In this document: piece by piece, positions 15,701-25,061 of the stretch
Numbering within the stretch: the first letter of the stretch is position 1
How the letters are laid out: each line of letters begins with the position of its first letter
Assembly (NCBI RefSeq): GCF_002980575.1
Contig: NZ_PVBS01000001.1
Span: 1,798,001-1,862,000 of the forward strand
Length of the DNA stretch: 64,000 bases
Reading direction: 5' to 3'
Origin: Sphingobacterium gobiense
GTDB lineage: Bacteria; Bacteroidota; Bacteroidia; Sphingobacteriales; Sphingobacteriaceae
The notes under the pieces: generated by a model
Told to the model about the DNA's origin: nothing
What the model saw: only the letters and a program-made list of their open reading frames with translations
The model's database searches: none
Program-made: the position numbers and the translations under genes

Positions 15701-16282
15701 TTATTTTTTTACTGCTTTTTTTCGTACACGGCTCAGCGTGTCTTTTGTAACGCCAAGATAGGAAGCAATGATATGCTGAGGAAAACGGTAAACAAAATAG
15801 GGATGGCGTTCCATGAAGTCTTCATAGCGTTTTTGCGAAGTAAGGCTAATAGCAGAGGTTATTCGTTTTTGGGTAGCAATATTATTACGCTCGTCAAGTT
15901 TCAGTACAAACTCATTAAACGCAGGACATTCGCTACATAATTTTATTACATCTGCTCGCGAGATGAGAAATACTTCACAATCTTCCCAGGCATCTATATT
16001 ATATGTACTGGGCGTATACATAACAAAGCTTTCGCGGTCACCTGCCCACCAATTCTCTACATATAAATCGACGACGTGTTCAACACCCTTTGCATCTAGG
16101 AAATACTTACGCATAGCTCCCTTTGCAATAAAGGCCATATGCTTGCATAATTCCCCTTCCTGTAGCAGATATTGCTTTTTCCTTATCTTCTTCGGAATGA
16201 AATGGCTTAACACAAATTCAAAATCGTCGTGAGAAATTGCCGTTGAAATATAATTGTTAATGTAATTAAATAGTGGATGCAT
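15701..16282 (-). CDS. Crp/Fnr-family transcriptional regulator
   Basis: About 193 residues: cyclic-nucleotide-binding-like domain (about 25-120; KQYLLQEGELCKHMAFIAKGAMRKYFLDAKGVEHVVDLYVENWWAGDRESF) and a C-terminal helix-turn-helix (FPQHIIASYLGVTKDTLSRVRKKA). The ATG at 16282 is chosen because a full promoter lies at 16301-16331; the further-upstream in-frame start at 16312 would fall inside it. The gene is just upstream of the yjdI operon on the same strand and is a likely regulator of it. Confidence 0.88.
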   Translation of the reverse strand: MHPLFNYINNYISTAISHDDFEFVLSHFIPKKIRKKQYLLQEGELCKHMAFIAKGAMRKYFLDAKGVEHVVDLYVENWWAGDRESFVMYTPSTYNIDAWEDCEVFLISRADVIKLCSECPAFNEFVLKLDERNNIATQKRITSAISLTSQKRYEDFMERHPYFVYRFPQHIIASYLGVTKDTLSRVRKKAVKK

Positions 16283-16300
16283 ATTATGCGACTCAATAGT

Positions 16301-16331
16301 CAAATATAACACGTTTACCTCGTTTGGGCAA
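16301..16331 (-). promoter_or_regulatory. Promoter of the Crp/Fnr gene
   Basis: On the minus strand TTG at 16331-16329 and TATATTTG at 16308-16301 are separated by 20 bp, a good Bacteroidota -33/-7 pair. It fixes the translation start downstream at 16282. Confidence 0.55.
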
Positions 16332-16539
16332 GTTTCTCTTTAGCGGAATTACCAGATCTTTTCTGAATTTGGGACGGCGACAGGCCTATTGAAAATACTT
16401 TATATTTCGGAAAAAGGAAACAGTCACTGTTTATGGAGGAGATAGAATGGATAGAAAAAGTTTTGGTAGATGAGTTTCAAAAGTTTGCAAGCGAGTACGT
16501 CATGTAAGTTGTCATTACTCATGGACTGTGTTGAATACA

Positions 16540-17103
16540 CTAAGCTCTCGGTGATTTGATCTTTGTTTTCTCGACAATAAACCGCTGTCTTTCTAAAACC
16601 GAAACTTTCGGCACTTCAATGACATGATAACCGTATTCTAAATAAGTTTCTTTCATCTTATCAAAGGTGGATAAAGCCTCTTTCCAAGATTGCTTCCGTT
16701 CACTATCGGTTTCGTAAATCTCTCTCCAGGGAGGAAGAATAAAGACATTCCTGTTATACGCGCATTTATGAACCATCTCCACAGTTTCCTTGGATACAGG
16801 AATATTTTCCATATGCATATAACAAACCGCATCTAAAATGCCCCGGTCGAAATATACGGGCTCCTGGGAATCCACACTTTTGATTTCTTCATACGTCTTT
16901 ACAGACGCATCGAACATCAATTGCGCATATAAGGCTTTGTTTTTCCAGGGCACACCGTCGCCACCGATAGACAACTGGTCCTTGATAATTCTTCTGGCTT
17001 CTTCTTCAACCGTAACAAAGCCTATTCGTCCAAGCTCATTTATAAGGGTGGTCTTCCCTACCCCGGGTCCACCGCTAACTATATAAAAATCGTTTTTTAT
17101 CAT
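16540..17103 (-). CDS. AAA-family ATPase / predicted P-loop kinase-like protein
   Basis: 187 residues with a Walker A loop GGPGVGKTT near the N-terminus, then EEEARRIIKDQLSIGGDGVPWKNKALYAQLMFDASVKTYEEI and PVYFDRGILDAVCYM, where DRG is the Walker B/lid-type motif of the AAA_28 family. This family looks like small nucleotide-dependent kinases but substrates are unknown. It is monocistronic and separated from RidA by about 170 bp. Confidence 0.85.
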   Translation of the reverse strand: MIKNDFYIVSGGPGVGKTTLINELGRIGFVTVEEEARRIIKDQLSIGGDGVPWKNKALYAQLMFDASVKTYEEIKSVDSQEPVYFDRGILDAVCYMHMENIPVSKETVEMVHKCAYNRNVFILPPWREIYETDSERKQSWKEALSTFDKMKETYLEYGYHVIEVPKVSVLERQRFIVEKTKIKSPRA

Positions 17104-17274
17104 TTTCTTTTTTGTTTATTACTGGAAATTATTACTTCAACTTAACAAGACCTGGTCAAGTTTGACTGGATACGGGAGTATCCGCACATTCGATAGGAGA
17201 TGTAAACGAAAATATCCTCAATTCTTCCCGCGGTCAGGACAACCGACGACGAAGTTCAAAATTGCAAATTTGGA

Positions 17275-17673
17275 CTACTGTTTAGCAGCCCAAATTTCAA
17301 TTTCAATTTTTATGTCCGGTAGTCCCAGTGCGTTTATATATCCGATAGTCATTGAAGGATAGCTTTCTCCAAACAACTTATCCCACTCAGCATATAAAAA
17401 GTTCCAATCAATCTCTTCCGTAGCCCAAATATTGACTTTTATGATGTTTTCAGACGTCAAATTCTGAGAGGTTAAAAGCTGTCTAATATTTTTAAACGTA
17501 TATCGTACTTGGTCATTCAGGTTTAGCGGAATATTTCCACTATCGTCAACGCCGATTTGCCCCGAAAAAGTATATAAATCTGAGTTTTTGGGGATTATTG
17601 TTACATGAGCGTATTTTCCGACGGGCGTGGGGAGATTTTCGGGATTTTGTCTTACTATTGTTTTTATATTCAT
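17275..17673 (-). CDS. RidA-family protein
   Basis: 132 residues of the RidA/YjgF/UK114 trimer family: VGKYAHVTIIPKNSDLYTFSGQIGVDDSGNIPLNLNDQVRYTFKNIRQLL and INALGLPDIKIEIEIWAAKQ. Classical RidA deaminates reactive enamine/imine intermediates from PLP enzymes using an Arg in a short C-terminal motif; here that position reads LPDIKIEIE without the Arg, so it belongs to a divergent Rid subgroup and may lack imine deaminase activity. Confidence 0.85.
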   Translation of the reverse strand: MNIKTIVRQNPENLPTPVGKYAHVTIIPKNSDLYTFSGQIGVDDSGNIPLNLNDQVRYTFKNIRQLLTSQNLTSENIIKVNIWATEEIDWNFLYAEWDKLFGESYPSMTIGYINALGLPDIKIEIEIWAAKQ

Positions 17674-17705
17674 ATTTTAACTTTTTCTGTGCTGATAAAC
17701 GTCTG

Positions 17706-17744
17706 TGCTAACCATATTCGACATATGGAGTATGGTCGCTAGCA
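17706..17744 (-). terminator. Possible stem-loop after the polysaccharide locus
   Basis: TGCTA and CCATA pair with TATGG and TAGCA across a loop that holds a second small palindrome (CATATG). There is no T run. It lies between the last gene of the PUL and RidA. Confidence 0.25.
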
Positions 17745-17870
17745 TCTAAGTCAAAAAGCCATCATAACTAGGGTTCCGATAGAATCAATTTTAGTATTTT
17801 GCAACCGTTCGGTTCAAATATATACAATTATTTAGCTCCATAAATAGGAATCTCAAAAAAGTGATTCCCT

Positions 17871-18788
17871 TTATGATTTCTCCTCCATTTTTTCTGAAAC
17901 AAATACATGGTCTACAAAGAATGTATAATTATCAAACGTCCGAACATCGCCAGAGCCGCTTCTGAATAAGATAAATTCGGTTATTTGAGCAAGATTAATA
18001 TTTGGGTCTTTTTGTTTAATATGACCCACCGGAATGGATACAAGGTGCCAGTTCCCATCCCGCTTAAATCCATATTCTTCGCCCGCAGCCGTGAACTCAA
18101 ATATCGCATTTCCACCTCCAGAACTGCGGATACGAATTAATATCGGTGCTAACGATGTCGATTTTAGGCCAATATGATAATAACCATTTTCGAATGCAGA
18201 AATATCGATATACTGGCCTCGGCCATCTTCTAAAGCTCCCATTGCCCAATCAGATTCCCCTGTTGCTTCAAATTTATAGGCTTCGACACCTTCAAATGCG
18301 TCGGAAACCCTTATTCCCGGAAAATGGTTCATATTTACCGGTCTGACGAGTGGGATCCGAGACGTGATATCGGGATGTTCTGTATAGATACCGTATGTCG
18401 TACCATAGTCGTAGTCTGGAATTTGATTATCGGGATCTGGCTCAACTTCGATGTCGAAAGCATGCTGCCCGCGTTGGTTGTCAATAAAAACAACATTGAG
18501 AATCGCTTTAAAAGAGCCTCCTAAAGGATACTGGACAGTGACAACCGAATCTGTTGAGGTGCCGGGCGTTCCGCCTGGAAAAACCCAATTGCGGTTTTGT
18601 ACTTTGGTGGATAAATCAGTGTATGTAATGTAATCTCCAAATTTGATATCGACACTGCTGGCTTCAGCTGCTACTTTGCCAGGTTCGAATAAGGTTACGG
18701 GGAACGTTTCCTCTTCTCCACATCCCGCTAAAAACAGTACAGTCAAACAGCCGAGGATATATCTTATTTTCAATCGAATAAGTTGCAT
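17871..18788 (-). CDS. PKD-domain surface lipoprotein, putative glycan-binding
   Basis: 305 residues: lipoprotein signal with lipobox LAGC (Cys about 23), a PKD-like domain at about 40-115 (TYTDLSTKVQNRNWVFPGGTPGTS), and a C-terminal beta-sandwich ending LFRSGSGDVRTFDNYTFFVDHVFVSE that resembles a carbohydrate-binding module. Its place downstream of SusD and the xylanase suits a SusE/F-like surface glycan-binding protein. It is probably outer-membrane anchored and xylan-binding, by inference from position. Confidence 0.75.
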   Translation of the reverse strand: MQLIRLKIRYILGCLTVLFLAGCGEEETFPVTLFEPGKVAAEASSVDIKFGDYITYTDLSTKVQNRNWVFPGGTPGTSTDSVVTVQYPLGGSFKAILNVVFIDNQRGQHAFDIEVEPDPDNQIPDYDYGTTYGIYTEHPDITSRIPLVRPVNMNHFPGIRVSDAFEGVEAYKFEATGESDWAMGALEDGRGQYIDISAFENGYYHIGLKSTSLAPILIRIRSSGGGNAIFEFTAAGEEYGFKRDGNWHLVSIPVGHIKQKDPNINLAQITEFILFRSGSGDVRTFDNYTFFVDHVFVSEKMEEKS

Positions 18789-18836
18789 ATGTTTTGTATT
18801 TTAAACGCGTGCATACACGCTTTGTTATTCATATTT

Positions 18837-19940
18837 CTAGTTCAGTCCGGACAAAAATCCCTTGTACGCTTCTTTATGCTGGTAGCTTTGATCAAAAAGA
18901 AGGGGATATTCTTTAGGGTGCCATGACCCCGTAAGCCAAGTATGTTTATCGGTTACGCCCCACAACGAGATAGCAAACCTCTGCTGAGCCGGCAAGGCAG
19001 AATAACTTTCTGCGATATGTTTGTACATGTCGGATTGCTTTTTTGCCTCTGCTTCCGTGAAGACATAATTATCGGATTTATTCACATTCATCACGATATC
19101 GAGCTCGGAAATATGAACCAACAATCCGGTACTCGCCATATCATTCAGACCATTGCGCAACGTGCTTTTGTCGTTATTAATGCGATAGTGAAACTGATCG
19201 CCAATACCATGTATGGGAATACCTTCACTTTTAAATCGCTGCACCATATTTTTAATAGCGTTCCGCTTTCCGGGGGCAATCACAACACTATAATCATTAT
19301 AGAACAACTTAGCGTCCGGGTCAGCTTCGTGTGCATATTGGAAACACCTACCATAAAACGCTATCGGGTCCTTGAATGTAGCATGCACAGGGCAGTCTGT
19401 TATGCGCAACGAACCATTATCATTAAAAATTTCGTTCGCAACATCCCAACTGATTACTTTACCTTTATATCGTTCTACAACGGTCTTAATATAGGTCTTC
19501 ACATGGTCTTCAAAAGCAGTGGAGTCATATCCTGCATTTTTAAACCAACTGGGAAAGGACTTATACCATACGAGTGTATGACCATGCACATCTAAATCAT
19601 TATCAATTGCAAAATCGACTAATTTGTCTGCTCCAGCCCATTGGTAATGGGTTGACGACGTCCATATGGCGTCCATTTTCATTTCCCATTCGGCCGTAAT
19701 TTGGCTAAAATGCGTCGTCACGGTCTGCATATAACCGCTTTCGCCCATCAAAGACGTTTTTATCGCCGCACCGATACCAAACGATGCTTTTTCCTTCAGA
19801 ACTCTCGTTTCGGGTTCGGGTTGTTCTATTGGCTCCTCGCGATCAGGAGTTAGATCTTCCTTGCTACTACAAGAAATATTGCTCATTCCAATCAGGAGCA
19901 ATAGTGTACAACATAGGTATTGTTTGATTATAAGTTTCAT
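18837..19940 (-). CDS. GH10 endo-1,4-beta-xylanase lipoprotein
   Basis: 367 residues. Lipoprotein signal with Cys 24 (NISC), an acidic Pro/Glu linker to about 48, then the GH10 barrel. HGHTLVWYKSFPSWF is the family motif; the acid/base is Glu170 in WDVANE and the nucleophile Glu279 in HISELDIV; FYNDYSV and the late WGVTDKHTWL are also typical. The length allows only the catalytic domain. Surface anchoring fits initial cleavage of xylan for SusC/D import. It lies between SusD and the PKD lipoprotein on the same strand. Confidence 0.93.
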   Translation of the reverse strand: MKLIIKQYLCCTLLLLIGMSNISCSSKEDLTPDREEPIEQPEPETRVLKEKASFGIGAAIKTSLMGESGYMQTVTTHFSQITAEWEMKMDAIWTSSTHYQWAGADKLVDFAIDNDLDVHGHTLVWYKSFPSWFKNAGYDSTAFEDHVKTYIKTVVERYKGKVISWDVANEIFNDNGSLRITDCPVHATFKDPIAFYGRCFQYAHEADPDAKLFYNDYSVVIAPGKRNAIKNMVQRFKSEGIPIHGIGDQFHYRINNDKSTLRNGLNDMASTGLLVHISELDIVMNVNKSDNYVFTEAEAKKQSDMYKHIAESYSALPAQQRFAISLWGVTDKHTWLTGSWHPKEYPLLFDQSYQHKEAYKGFLSGLN

Positions 19941-19972
19941 CGTCTATTTCTTTATCTTTATTATCATTCTTA

Positions 19973-21514
19973 TTAATAACCGTCGTTTTGTGGAAATGTA
20001 CCCATTAGGTCAATTTGAGACTGTGGAATAGGTAATCTCACCATATGTGGCGCCATTGGATAGATGGCTTTGTTGCCAGAGTTCGATCCCATTTCATAGT
20101 ACAGGTTAACGCGTTCTACCAAAATGCCAAGTCGCTTTAACAAAAACCATCTTTCGTTCTCTAAGGCTAGTTCGCGGGCAGATTCTTCCAAATAGCTCTC
20201 TAGGTCGAAAGAAGCGAAGCCATGGAGACCTGCCCTGTTTCTTACCTGATTTATATACCCTAGAGCTTTAGTTGTATTACCTGTCCGCCACGCTGCCTCG
20301 GCACCTAAAAGCAAGGTTTCGGCATACCGATAAAAGAGATGATCTTTGTAGCTGTTGAGTGTACCAACGCGCTTTTCTTCGTCGTGATACTTTTTTAGAC
20401 TCCAATGATATCGCCTATAGTCATCATCGTAACGTTCTGGAGCCAATGGTTGTCCGAAATTTGGCGACTCGGGATTATTGACAATGAGCTGCAATGGATA
20501 ATAGTAGGTGCGAAATCGTAAATCGTTTTCTTCGTCGTAGAGTGACCGGAGATAATCGTTTGGAAAAGACCAACCTAGCGACTCACCACCGTATTCGGTC
20601 GACCGGATCATTTCTCCTCCTGACAGTTCGTACACTCTCGAATTAAACACACTGCTGATCCAGGTTGGCCCGCCGCCCGCTAAATTGTCATTACCACCGG
20701 TAATCTCATCCCTGACGTATACTAACAAAGCTTCTTTATGGTTCAAATTCTGCCCAAAGACTTGCGCAAGTTGTTCACGTGGTAGTAAATCATGGGTCGG
20801 ATCTAGGATTACTGCATCAAAATGTGTAGATGCTTCCTCCCATTTTTGTTGCCATAAAGCACTTTTGCCTCGGATATGATGCGCCACTCCTCTACCATAC
20901 CTGCCGTAGTCAACGTTCCAAGCTAGGTGCTGTACAGCGAAATCGAGGTCTGCATCGATAAGTTTAAAAACTTCCTCGGGATCTGCAGGCGTATACTCTT
21001 TCGGATCAAAAGCATTTTCAGGCGTGGTCGCTATAGTGTCCAAGAGAATATTGTCGTACATGCGAATGAGATCTAGGTATAGTTCACCACGTACCATCCT
21101 TGCTTGCGCAATAATCTGATTGCGTCTTGTGTCGAGCATATCTACCTTGGGTGCATTCGTTATAATCGCGTTAGCCCGATCGATGATCTGGTAACCTCTT
21201 GTCCATTTGCGGGCAGGAAAAGCTACTGGCGTGTGATTGGGCCCGTAAGGTGTGTGCCAGGTGCGGTTGAGCCCTAAATCGGTTCCTACCAAAAAGAAGA
21301 GGCTAGAACGCAGCGCATCTCCCTCACCTTCGGGTATGTTATAATTCCGCATAAGGTTATACAACGCATTCACACCGCTTTCCAATCCTTCTGGAGTTGT
21401 GTATATAAAATCAATGGAGACTTCGGTAACAGGTTCCTCTGCCAGAAATTTTTCGCATGACAGGAGAGATAGCAATGTTACGCCGAATAGTAACTGCAGA
21501 AATATCCTTTTCAT
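19973..21514 (-). CDS. susD: SusD/RagB-family nutrient-binding outer-membrane lipoprotein
   Basis: About 513 residues from the ATG at 21514, which gives a clean lipoprotein signal (MKRIFLQLLFGVTLLSLLSC, Cys 20); a start seven codons upstream is possible. RagB/SusD features: EKFLAEEPVTEVSIDFIYTTPEGLESGVNALYN, TPR-like central helices, and the C-terminal LGYINQVRNRAGLHG followed by LALENERWFLLKRLG. It caps the SusC transporter and binds the oligosaccharide. It lies directly 5' of the GH10 gene and 3' of SusC. Confidence 0.93.
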   Translation of the reverse strand: MKRIFLQLLFGVTLLSLLSCEKFLAEEPVTEVSIDFIYTTPEGLESGVNALYNLMRNYNIPEGEGDALRSSLFFLVGTDLGLNRTWHTPYGPNHTPVAFPARKWTRGYQIIDRANAIITNAPKVDMLDTRRNQIIAQARMVRGELYLDLIRMYDNILLDTIATTPENAFDPKEYTPADPEEVFKLIDADLDFAVQHLAWNVDYGRYGRGVAHHIRGKSALWQQKWEEASTHFDAVILDPTHDLLPREQLAQVFGQNLNHKEALLVYVRDEITGGNDNLAGGGPTWISSVFNSRVYELSGGEMIRSTEYGGESLGWSFPNDYLRSLYDEENDLRFRTYYYPLQLIVNNPESPNFGQPLAPERYDDDYRRYHWSLKKYHDEEKRVGTLNSYKDHLFYRYAETLLLGAEAAWRTGNTTKALGYINQVRNRAGLHGFASFDLESYLEESARELALENERWFLLKRLGILVERVNLYYEMGSNSGNKAIYPMAPHMVRLPIPQSQIDLMGTFPQNDGY

Positions 21515-21568
21515 ATATATATCGTTATTCATCATTGTTCTTTATCTATAATTTAATCCATACGCTTT

Positions 21569-24500
21569 TTAGAAACCTACTTGGATTCCGCCTACAATTG
21601 AAATTGCTTCAGGGTACTCGTTAGGGTTCTTTTCCGGGCTGTACGACTTGTATTTTGTCCACGTGGCCAGGTTGTGGGCTGTCGAATAAACCCGTAGGCT
21701 ACCGATTTTCAGCTTTGAAGCAAGCCGAGACGATAATGTATATCCTAGCGTTAGCGTGTGTAAACGTACATAAGATGCATCCTGCAGTCCAAGTGTCCAT
21801 ATATAAGGACGATCGTTGGACTCCAATGGCCGCGGCCAGTTCCCCTCTGGATTCTCCGGCGTCCAATAATCTACTTTGACGCCGTTAAAAACGCCACGTA
21901 ACGAGCCTCCTGAGGCATAATCGTATAAAAAGGCATTGTTGCGCATCACGCCTTGTACCGTTATAAAATCGGCTGCGAAATCTATACTTTTGTAATTCAC
22001 CGCGAGATTGAATGATCCAAACCATTTTGGATCGCGAGGTACAATGACGCGGTCGGCATCGGTGAGCCTACCGTCACCATTATAATCTAGTAACTTGACA
22101 TCACCGGGTTGTGCAGTTGGCATGTGGCTATTGACGATATCCTCTCCTTGTTGCCATATACCTGCCGGACGGAATTGATAGTATACATCTTTTGAATGCC
22201 CAATAAACCATTGGTTCGCGATATCATCCACTTCATTTCCGTACTCATCTAAATCGCCATACAAGCTGATAATTTTATTCCGGTTTCTGGATAGCGAAAA
22301 TCCTAGGTTTACTTGCCAGTCTTTTTTGTCCATAACCAAGCCGTTCACATTTAGTTCGAATCCTTGGTTCTCCACTTCTCCGATATTCCGGAGCATTCTA
22401 GAATATCCGATATCCGCCTGTAACGACAATTCGGCTAAAAGATCCGTAGTCCGGGTGTTGTAGAATTCAAATGTACCCGTCAAACGGTTATTCCAAAAAC
22501 CGAAATCAAGTGCGGTGTTTAGCGTGGTGGAGGTCTCCCATCTCAAATTGGGGTTGGGCAGAAAGTCTCCTGGAACATAACCTATTCGTTTCACGTTGTT
22601 AAAAAGATAATCCCGCTGCACGGCTGTGCTGAGACTACGATACGGGTTAATAGCTTCGTTTCCTACACTACCATAGCTTGCTCTTAGCTTCAGGTTGTTT
22701 ACAACGGATTCAGCCATAAACGCTTCCCGGTGTATATTCCATCCCAAGGCTACTGCGGGAAAATAGGCCCACTTATTATTTGCGCCGAACACGGTGGAAC
22801 CGTCTGCACGGGCAGACGCGGTTAGATAGTATTTCCCATCATAGTCGTACTGAACACGGCCAACAAACGAAACCAATCCTCTTTTATTGGCGCCAACTGC
22901 CGGTATGTTGCTTTCGGCACTCGGTAATCCCCAAATCCCCAAAAGATCATTTGGAATATTGCTGGCATTATTTCGAAAGTTACTATAACTCCGCTGGCTT
23001 ATACTATGTACCAAGGTACCTGCAAGATTGTGCTTATCAAAGTTGGTGTTATAGTTTAAAATATTTTCTAGCTGCCACTCTACTTCGTCTTCAAATTGCA
23101 TGGCTCCGTTACCTAATCCTCCCCTACGGAATCCTTGTAACGATTCGGCGGTTGCATAATGTGAGGTCTTTCGGTTCCAAGAGCGCCTGCTTGCGTTCAC
23201 ACGGTAATGGAGACCTTGGAATGGTGTAAAGTCGGCGAAAATATTCATGATGTCGTTGCGATCATTCCGCGTGTTTGAAACTTCCGCTAAATCCAGTAAT
23301 GGATTGACGCTTTCTTGTACGCCTGAAGGATAAATCCGATAGGTTCCGTCGTCGTTATAAATTTTGCCCAAGGGGGAAGTGGTGACAGTGCGCAACAGGG
23401 TCTCGCCCGTACCGGGATTGTTGTTCTTGGAAAGCTGCCAAGATGTATTAGCACCCAGTTTTAACCAGTCTGTAATCGTTTGGTCAACGTTGATCCGAAT
23501 CGTTCCACGTTGAAAATCAGTACCGGGAATTACCCCTTGTCTCTTAGAATAATTAAAGCCCGAATATATGCGCGTTTTTGCTGTTCCGGTTGAAACGCTT
23601 AGGTTATGATTCTGTGTGCTTGCAATGCGTAGCAATTCTTTTTCCCAATCGATAAATTCGCCCGTAGCCAGTATTTCGCGCTCGATATCTGTAAAGATAG
23701 CTTCATCGGGAAGGTATTGGTTGTTATTATCGGCCCGATAGGCCTCCCGTTTTAATTGCGCGAACTCCTCTGCACTGTACACATCGAAATTGCGTTTCAC
23801 TGTCTGTCCGCCATAAAAGGTATTGAAATCGACAATCGTCCGGTCTTCTTTAGCGCGCTTGGTCGTAATCAGGATAACGCCATTTGATGCTCTAGCGCCG
23901 TAAATAGCCTGTGCAGCCGCGTCTTTCAGAATCTCGATGGACGCTATGTCGTTCGGATTGACATCATTGATTCCTCCTACTGGTACGCCGTCCGCGATGA
24001 CAATGGGTGCATTTCCTGCCGTTAATGAACGGCTTCCACGAATGAGAATATTGGATGAACTTCCTGGCGCGGCATCGTTTACTGTAACGTATACACCGGC
24101 AGCTTTCCCTCTTAACATCTCACCTAAATCGTTAGATGGCACTCTATTCACATCGGCTGTATTTACAGAAACAACAGAACTGATTACATCGCTTTTCTTT
24201 TGAGTGCCATATCCTACCACTACAACTTCATCCAGATCGTCCATGTAGGTCGTCAGCACAGCATCCACTATTGTCTTTTCGCCTATCGTCTGTTCTCTAG
24301 GAACATAACCGATCATTGAAAAAATTATAACAGACTGTCCATCAGGCGCTGTAATTCGATATTGTCCGTCGGCATTTGTATGCGTTCCAAGCGATGTGCC
24401 TTTGATCAATACGGATACTCCCGACAGCGGTGCTCCAAGCGAATCTCGTACGGTTCCGCTTATGGCCCGCTGCAGCGATCTTACATTCGCGGCGTTAACA

Positions 24501-24838
24501 GCATTTCTGTTCGCACTCGGGGCTTCTTTGCTTGGGAACTGCTCCTTTTGGTTTACGACGACTACTTGACCCTGTATGTCATAGCCATAAGGTAGATTTT
24601 TAAAAAGCAATGCCAACACCCGGTTTAAAGGTTCTTCTCGTAAAACAATAGTAACGAGATCCTGCTGAATATCTCTTTTATTGTAAAAGAAAGTGACGCC
24701 AGATTGTTTTTCTATCTTTTTAAGCACTTCCCATAAAGAGACATCTCGTTCATTCAGCGAAATCTTCTGGCCAAATACATTAGCCGAAAGCTGAAGGCAA
24801 AAGACGGTCATGATAATGATAGTTAACTTCACACGCAT
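21569..24838 (-). CDS. susC: SusC/RagA TonB-dependent transporter with STN signalling domain
   Basis: About 1089 residues from the ATG at 24838 (MRVKLTIIIM...); the frame is open to 24892. After the signal peptide come an STN secretin/TonB short N-terminal domain (about 25-95, ISLNERDVSLWEVLKKIEKQSGVTFFYN), a carboxypeptidase-regulatory-like domain (about 125-205), a TonB box region (DEVVVVGYGTQKK), the plug (ILIRGSRSLTAGNAPIVIADGVPV, ASIEILKDAAAQAIYGARASNGVILITTK) and the barrel. The STN domain signals to FecR, so uptake of the glycan should activate the divergent ECF sigma factor. It is co-oriented with SusD, 54 bp apart. Confidence 0.94.
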   Translation of the reverse strand: MRVKLTIIIMTVFCLQLSANVFGQKISLNERDVSLWEVLKKIEKQSGVTFFYNKRDIQQDLVTIVLREEPLNRVLALLFKNLPYGYDIQGQVVVVNQKEQFPSKEAPSANRNAVNAANVRSLQRAISGTVRDSLGAPLSGVSVLIKGTSLGTHTNADGQYRITAPDGQSVIIFSMIGYVPREQTIGEKTIVDAVLTTYMDDLDEVVVVGYGTQKKSDVISSVVSVNTADVNRVPSNDLGEMLRGKAAGVYVTVNDAAPGSSSNILIRGSRSLTAGNAPIVIADGVPVGGINDVNPNDIASIEILKDAAAQAIYGARASNGVILITTKRAKEDRTIVDFNTFYGGQTVKRNFDVYSAEEFAQLKREAYRADNNNQYLPDEAIFTDIEREILATGEFIDWEKELLRIASTQNHNLSVSTGTAKTRIYSGFNYSKRQGVIPGTDFQRGTIRINVDQTITDWLKLGANTSWQLSKNNNPGTGETLLRTVTTSPLGKIYNDDGTYRIYPSGVQESVNPLLDLAEVSNTRNDRNDIMNIFADFTPFQGLHYRVNASRRSWNRKTSHYATAESLQGFRRGGLGNGAMQFEDEVEWQLENILNYNTNFDKHNLAGTLVHSISQRSYSNFRNNASNIPNDLLGIWGLPSAESNIPAVGANKRGLVSFVGRVQYDYDGKYYLTASARADGSTVFGANNKWAYFPAVALGWNIHREAFMAESVVNNLKLRASYGSVGNEAINPYRSLSTAVQRDYLFNNVKRIGYVPGDFLPNPNLRWETSTTLNTALDFGFWNNRLTGTFEFYNTRTTDLLAELSLQADIGYSRMLRNIGEVENQGFELNVNGLVMDKKDWQVNLGFSLSRNRNKIISLYGDLDEYGNEVDDIANQWFIGHSKDVYYQFRPAGIWQQGEDIVNSHMPTAQPGDVKLLDYNGDGRLTDADRVIVPRDPKWFGSFNLAVNYKSIDFAADFITVQGVMRNNAFLYDYASGGSLRGVFNGVKVDYWTPENPEGNWPRPLESNDRPYIWTLGLQDASYVRLHTLTLGYTLSSRLASKLKIGSLRVYSTAHNLATWTKYKSYSPEKNPNEYPEAISIVGGIQVGF

Positions 24839-24965
24839 AATGATTTTTTGGGTATACGCCGGTAAAGGATACATTAATAGCTTTAATTGCATACTTTTGT
24901 ATGATTTGGGTTTATAATACAGTGTTAATTCCAGATTACTTGTTATTCATGGACCCGATCAATAG

Positions 24966-24996
24966 CCGGGAATGCTCGCAACATTTCCGGTTTTTT
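24966..24996 (+). terminator. Plus-strand terminator in the susC leader
   Basis: CCGGGAATG-(7 nt)-CATTTCCGG (one G-U pair) followed directly by six T on the plus strand. It points against both flanking minus-strand genes, so it would end an antisense transcript. Confidence 0.6.
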
Positions 24997-25061
24997 ATTC
25001 GAAGTCTACTTATCACCGAGGTTATGGAACCCCTGACGCTGCCCATCTACTTATCATCGCT

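Noticed and set aside
16432..16506. Small ORF of 24 codons starting MEEIEWIEKVLVD between the Crp/Fnr and AAA-ATPase genes
   Set aside because: It has no clear ribosome-binding site and no recognisable family; too short to call a gene from sequence alone.
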